Assembly: GCA_902492545.1 (NCBI GenBank)
Contig: CABULX010000092.1
Span: 1-8,791, forward strand
Length of the DNA: 8,791 nucleotides
Direction: 5' to 3'
DNA from: an uncultured Collinsella sp.
GTDB taxonomy: Bacteria; Actinomycetota; Coriobacteriia; Coriobacteriales; Coriobacteriaceae
Shown here: in pieces, positions 5,027-8,791 of the stretch
How positions within the stretch are numbered: the first letter of the stretch is position 1
Layout of the letters: every line of letters starts with the position of its first letter
Program-made: the position numbers and the translations under genes
The notes under the pieces: generated by a model
What the model was told of the DNA's origin: nothing
Seen by the model: the letters and a program-made list of their open reading frames with translations, nothing else
Database searches by the model: none

Positions 5027-7585
5027 ATGTTTACTCCGCTTATCACTCATGATTCTGACGGCACTGCATTGGCGGCACCCGTTGATGCCGCACGTCGTAA
5101 CGGTGCCACGTACAAGACGCGCACGATCGACGACCTTCGCATTAAGGACGATCGCCTGCATGCGGCCATCGAGGGCACGGGGCACCTGCTGTTCGACGGC
5201 GGCATGGGCACCATGTTGCAGGCCGCTGGCATGAAGGCGGGCGCCCTGCCCGAGCTGCTCAACTTTGAGGAGCCCCAGGTTATCACTGATATCCAACGTC
5301 AATATGTCGAGGCCGGCTGTGACGTGATCACCGCCAACACCTTTGGCGCCAACGCCCACAAGCTCGACGGTGCCGCCACCGTGGCAGGCGTCTTTGCCGC
5401 GGCCGTCGCCTGTGCCCGCGAGGCCGGCGCCCGCTACGTCGCCGGTGACATCGGCCCCATCGGCGCGCTGCTTCGCCCCTTGGGCACCCTGAGCTTCGAC
5501 GAGGCCTATGACCTCTTTGCCGAGGAAGTGCGCGCCGGCGTCGATGCGGGCGTGGACCTCTTTATTATCGAGACCATGACTGACCTTGCCGAGATCAAGG
5601 CAGCCGTCCTCGCCTGCCGCGAGAACTCCGACCTGCCCGTCTTTGCCACCATGACCTTTGAGGAAGACGGCCGCACCTTCCTGGGCACGAGCCCCGAGGT
5701 CGCCGCCATCACGCTCGACGCCATCGGCGCCGACGTTTTGGGCATCAACTGCAGCCAAGGACCGGCCGAGCTTCGAGGACTCGCCGCACGTATGCTCACC
5801 GTTACCGACAAGCCCATTATGGTGCAGGCCAACGCGGGACTGCCCCACGTGGACGACGACGGCAATACCGTCTTTGATATCCAGGCCCCCGAATACGCCG
5901 AAGCCGTCGCCGGCATGATCGCCGACGGTGTGAGCGTCGTGGGCGGTTGCTGCGGCACCACGCCGGCGCACATGGCGGCCTTGCGCACGCTTATCGATAA
6001 CCACACGCCCAGCCCGCGCCACCGCAAGCCCAGTATGTCGGTCACGAGCGCCCAAACGGTCGTGGACCTTCCCTGCGACGGCCACAAGATCGCCGTCATC
6101 GGCGAGCGCATCAACCCCACCGGCAAAAAGCGCCTGCAGCAGGCCCTGCGCGACGGCGACCTGGACTACGTCGTGAGCCAGGGCATCAGCCAGCAGGAAC
6201 AGGGCGCCGACATCCTGGACGTCAACGTGGGCCTGCCCGAGATCGACGAAGTCAAGATCATCCAACAGGCGACCGAACAGCTCCAGGGCTCCACGCTGCT
6301 GCCGTTGCAGATCGACTCCACCGACCCCGCAGCCGTCGAGGCCGCCGTGCGCCGCTACGCCGGCAAGCCCATCATCAACTCGGTCAATGGCAAGCAGCAG
6401 ATCATGGATGAGATCTTTCCGCTGGTCGCCCACTACGGCACCAACGTTGTCGGACTTACGCTCGACGAAGGCGGCATCCCCGATACCGCCGAGGCCCGCT
6501 TCGCCATCGCCGAGCGCATCGTGGCCGAGGCCGCCCGCTACGGCATCGGCCCGAACCGCATCCTCATCGACTGTCTAGTCATGACCGCCTCGACCAATCA
6601 ACGCCAAGCCGAGCAGATCCTGCGCGCCATGTCCCTGTGCAAGGAGCGTCTGGGCGTCAAATGCGCGCTCGGCGTGTCGAACATCAGCTTTGGCCTGCCT
6701 GCCCGCCCGCTGCTGGGCTCGGTCTTTTTGGCTGCCGCTTTTGGCGCGGGCCTGGACGCCCCCATCATGAACCCGGGCTCCAAGCGCTTTATGGATACTG
6801 TCTACAGCTATCGCGTCCTGAGCGTTGAGGACGAGGGCTCGACCGGATACATCGAGCGCTACGCCGGTTGGACCGATCCGTACAAGATCGCCGCCAACCC
6901 GACAGCGGCTCAGGCCGCATCGAGTGATGCCGCGCCCGCTGCTGGCACCGCCGGCACCGACGGCAACGACGACCCGATTCGTCGCATGGTCGTCTCGGGC
7001 CGCAAAGGCGAGATCGCTGCCGAGACCGAGCGTCTGCTGGCAGACCACGATGCCATGGACCTCATCAACAATCACTTTATCCCCGCCCTCGACGAGGTTG
7101 GCGTCCTCTTTGACCAGGGCAAATTCTTCCTACCGCAGCTCATGGCCTCGGCCGAGGCCGCGCGCGTGGGCTTCGACACCATCAAGCGCCTGATGCCCGC
7201 CGGCGAGATTGCCGACAAGGGCAAAATCTGCGTGGCCACCGTCAAGGGCGACATCCACGATATTGGCAAGAACATCGTCAAAATGCTGCTCGATAACTAC
7301 GGCTACACCGTCTTTGACCTGGGCCGCGACGTCGACCCGCAAGAGGTGCTCAAGACCGTCAAGGAGCGCGATATCAAACTCGTCGGCCTCTCGGCGCTTA
7401 TGACTACCACGGTCGTCGCCATGGAGGAGACCATCAAGCTGCTCCATGCCGAGGTGCCGGGCGTCAAGATCATCGTAGGCGGCGCCGTACTCACCCCCGA
7501 ATACGCCAAGCAGATCGGCGCGGACTACTACGCCAAGGACGCCGCCGAAAGCGCTCGTATCGCCGAAGAGGTCTTTGGGCAGTAA
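5027..7585 (+). CDS. metH: Cobalamin-dependent methionine synthase, without activation domain
   Basis: The enzyme transfers the methyl group of 5-methyl-THF via cobalamin to homocysteine, giving methionine and THF. It has 852 residues against about 1,230 in E. coli. The domains in order are: homocysteine-binding barrel (about 52-325; FDGGMGTMLQ 56-65, zinc cysteines 242, 308 and 309); pterin-binding barrel (about 355-615; IGERINPTGKKR 358-369, LDVNVGLPEID 397-407, NSVNG 451-455); an Ala-rich linker (about 622-649); the helical cap (about 650-730); and the B12 Rossmann domain (about 733-852). In the last, GDIHDIGKN carries the DxHxxG signature (Asp742, His744 as lower cobalt ligand, Gly747). 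The activation domain is absent and is encoded by the gene just upstream. The start ATG follows GGAG by six bases, with the ribosome-binding site touching the previous stop codon. About 50 residues precede the first barrel motif, longer than usual. Confidence 0.97.
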   Translation: MFTPLITHDSDGTALAAPVDAARRNGATYKTRTIDDLRIKDDRLHAAIEGTGHLLFDGGMGTMLQAAGMKAGALPELLNFEEPQVITDIQRQYVEAGCDVITANTFGANAHKLDGAATVAGVFAAAVACAREAGARYVAGDIGPIGALLRPLGTLSFDEAYDLFAEEVRAGVDAGVDLFIIETMTDLAEIKAAVLACRENSDLPVFATMTFEEDGRTFLGTSPEVAAITLDAIGADVLGINCSQGPAELRGLAARMLTVTDKPIMVQANAGLPHVDDDGNTVFDIQAPEYAEAVAGMIADGVSVVGGCCGTTPAHMAALRTLIDNHTPSPRHRKPSMSVTSAQTVVDLPCDGHKIAVIGERINPTGKKRLQQALRDGDLDYVVSQGISQQEQGADILDVNVGLPEIDEVKIIQQATEQLQGSTLLPLQIDSTDPAAVEAAVRRYAGKPIINSVNGKQQIMDEIFPLVAHYGTNVVGLTLDEGGIPDTAEARFAIAERIVAEAARYGIGPNRILIDCLVMTASTNQRQAEQILRAMSLCKERLGVKCALGVSNISFGLPARPLLGSVFLAAAFGAGLDAPIMNPGSKRFMDTVYSYRVLSVEDEGSTGYIERYAGWTDPYKIAANPTAAQAASSDAAPAAGTAGTDGNDDPIRRMVVSGRKGEIAAETERLLADHDAMDLINNHFIPALDEVGVLFDQGKFFLPQLMASAEAARVGFDTIKRLMPAGEIADKGKICVATVKGDIHDIGKNIVKMLLDNYGYTVFDLGRDVDPQEVLKTVKERDIKLVGLSALMTTTVVAMEETIKLLHAEVPGVKIIVGGAVLTPEYAKQIGADYYAKDAAESARIAEEVFGQ

Positions 7586-7610
7586 CACAACGGAAACAAC
7601 CGAGCACCAA

Positions 7611-7648
7611 AACGTGCCGCATGCGCCACTTGGCACGTGCGGCACGTT
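7611..7648. other. Strong hairpin between metH and the UPF0210 gene
   Basis: A perfect 11-bp stem (7611-7621 with 7638-7648) encloses a 16-base loop. On the plus strand only TT follows before AAAATAG, so it is a poor intrinsic terminator for metH, although it could stabilise the mRNA 3' end. On the minus strand the stem runs into TTTT, so it could stop antisense transcription. Flanking complementary pairs, CGAGCA/TGCTCG (7601-7606/7665-7670) and CCAAAACG/CGTTTTGG (7607-7614/7669-7676), could form alternative structures. Confidence 0.55.
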
Positions 7649-7658
7649 AAAATAGATA
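7630..7658 (+). promoter_or_regulatory. Weak candidate promoter of the UPF0210 gene
   Basis: TTGGCA (7630-7635, five of six to -35 consensus) and TAGATA (7653-7658, three of six) are 17 bp apart. A closer -10 word, TAAAAT (7648-7653), is badly spaced. The -35 lies within the hairpin loop. Read-through from the methionine operon is an equally good explanation. Confidence 0.25.
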
Positions 7659-7693
7659 AGACTATGCTCGTTTTGGCAGATAGGAGCGCAAGG

Positions 7694-8791
7694 ATGGCGA
7701 TCACGCCCGCAGAAATCGCGGAAACCCGCGGCATGGTTGAGGAGCAGAACCTCGACATCAGGACCATCACCATGGGTGTTTCGCTCATGGGTTGCGGCGA
7801 CGAGAACCTCGACCGCATGTGCACGAAGATCTACGACCACGTGACGCACACGGCTGAGCATCTGGTCGAGACCGCCGAGAACCTCGAGCGCGAGTACGGT
7901 ATCCCCATCGTCAACAAGCGCGTTTCCGTCACCCCGGTGGCGCAGATTGCCGCGTGCTGCAAGGATGAGGACCTCACCCCCATCGCGCATGCCCTCGACC
8001 GCGCGGCCGAGACGCTCGGCATCGACTACCTGGGCGGCTTCTCCGCGCTCGTCCAGAAGGGCATCGGCGACGCCGACCGTCGCGTCATCCAGTCCATCCC
8101 CCAGGCGCTCGCCACCACGAGCCGCGTCTGCTCCAGCGTCAACGTCGCCAGCCTGCGCGCCGGTATCAACATGGACGCCGTGCTTATGGCCGCCCAGACC
8201 ATCATCGATGCCGCTAAACTCACGGCCGACCAGGACTCCGTCGGCGCTTCCAAATTTGTCTGCTTTGCCAATATGGTCGAGGACTCCCCGTTTATGGCGG
8301 GCGCCGTCCACGGCGGTGGCGAGGCCGACGCCGTCATCAACGTAGGCGTCTCGGGCCCCGGCGTTATGGCCGCAGCCCTGGAGACGCTGCCCGATTCCGC
8401 ATCGATGATGGAAGTCGCCGAAAAGATCAAGCAAACCGCCTTTAAGATCACCCGCGCCGGCGAGCTCATGAGCCGCGAGGCCGCCCATCGCCTGGGTGTC
8501 GAGAAGGGCATCGTCGACCTGTCGCTGGCTCCCACGCCTGCCATCGGCGACTCCGTTGCCCGTATCCTCGAGATCATCGGCGTGGGCACCTGTGGTGGCC
8601 CGGGCACGACCTGCGCGCTCGCCATGCTCAACGATGCCGTCAAGAAGGGCGGCGTCATGGCCAGCTCCAGCGTGGGCGGTCTCTCGGGCGCTTTTATCCC
8701 CGTGTCCGAGGATGCCGGCATGATCGCCGCCGTCGAGGCCGGCGCGCTTTCGCTCGAGAAGCTCGAGGCCATGACCTGCGTGTGCTCCGTC
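7694..8791 (+). CDS. UPF0210 / DUF711 ('PFL family') protein, 3' end outside the window
   Basis: An open frame of 366 codons starts at ATG 7694, seven bases after TAGGAG, and runs to the window end without a stop, so the protein is partial. Full-length relatives have about 450 residues, so roughly the last fifth is missing. Recognisable family blocks are NKRVSVTPV (74-82), DYLGGFSALVQKG (111-123), RVCSSVNV (144-151), AGINMDAV (156-163), KFVCFANMVEDSPFMAG (187-203) and INVGVSGPGV (215-224). Near the end come a PTPAIGDSVA-type block, a glycine-rich GGPGTT block and ASSSVGGLSGAFIPVSED. The family is linked by fold to pyruvate formate-lyase, but its biochemical role is unknown to me, and no glycyl-radical motif is present in this part. 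Such genes often sit directly after a small ACT-domain gene; here the upstream neighbour is metH, 108 bases away, with no small ORF between. Function is not assigned. Confidence 0.93.
   Translation, partial: MAITPAEIAETRGMVEEQNLDIRTITMGVSLMGCGDENLDRMCTKIYDHVTHTAEHLVETAENLEREYGIPIVNKRVSVTPVAQIAACCKDEDLTPIAHALDRAAETLGIDYLGGFSALVQKGIGDADRRVIQSIPQALATTSRVCSSVNVASLRAGINMDAVLMAAQTIIDAAKLTADQDSVGASKFVCFANMVEDSPFMAGAVHGGGEADAVINVGVSGPGVMAAALETLPDSASMMEVAEKIKQTAFKITRAGELMSREAAHRLGVEKGIVDLSLAPTPAIGDSVARILEIIGVGTCGGPGTTCALAMLNDAVKKGGVMASSSVGGLSGAFIPVSEDAGMIAAVEAGALSLEKLEAMTCVCSV

Noticed and set aside
4904..6433. Long minus-strand open frame (509 codons) antisense to metH
   Set aside because: Same shadow effect: low-complexity G/V/D/H-rich translation opposite the intact metH barrels, with no credible start context.
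7130..8488. Minus-strand open frame (452 codons) spanning the metH end and the UPF0210 gene
   Set aside because: It runs through two well-supported plus-strand genes and the gap between them and shows no protein-family motifs.

Overview
The window looks like chromosomal DNA from a GC-rich, gut-type actinobacterium, most likely Coriobacteriia and Collinsella-like. That placement is my inference from base composition, gene content and protein wording; no marker gene proves it. The coding regions are ordinary housekeeping metabolism. The less ordinary material is in the gaps between genes.

Left part (1-842): a tRNA-Glu(UUC) gene with a promoter, an encoded CCA end and a rho-independent terminator. 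A second, slightly diverged copy of the tRNA 3' tail plus terminator follows 189 bp downstream, and each copy ends in an inverted T-arm-like sequence. Next comes an AT-richer, non-coding segment of about 220 bp with 34-bp imperfect terminal inverted repeats, which looks like a miniature transposon-type or long-hairpin repeat. The glnA terminator closes this part.

Middle (843-3356): a type III glutamine synthetase gene on the minus strand, then a 427-base gap from its start codon to metF. The gap holds four half-sites at exact 11-bp spacing that resemble actinobacterial GlnR boxes and overlap a possible glnA promoter. It also holds a perfect 8+8 inverted repeat that may be an operator.

Right part (3357-7585): a compact three-gene plus-strand operon for methionine synthesis from the folate C1 pool. 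It encodes methylenetetrahydrofolate reductase (metF), a stand-alone cobalamin-dependent methionine synthase activation protein, and a methionine synthase (metH) that lacks the C-terminal activation domain. MetF makes 5-methyl-THF, MetH transfers the methyl group to homocysteine, and the middle protein presumably repairs oxidised cobalamin in trans.

End (7586-8791): a 108-base gap with a strong hairpin, then the first 366 codons of a UPF0210/DUF711 ('PFL family') protein that runs off the window.

I found no convincing new multi-gene system. The best candidates for something undescribed are the tRNA-tail duplication, the inverted-repeat element and the glnA operator array.
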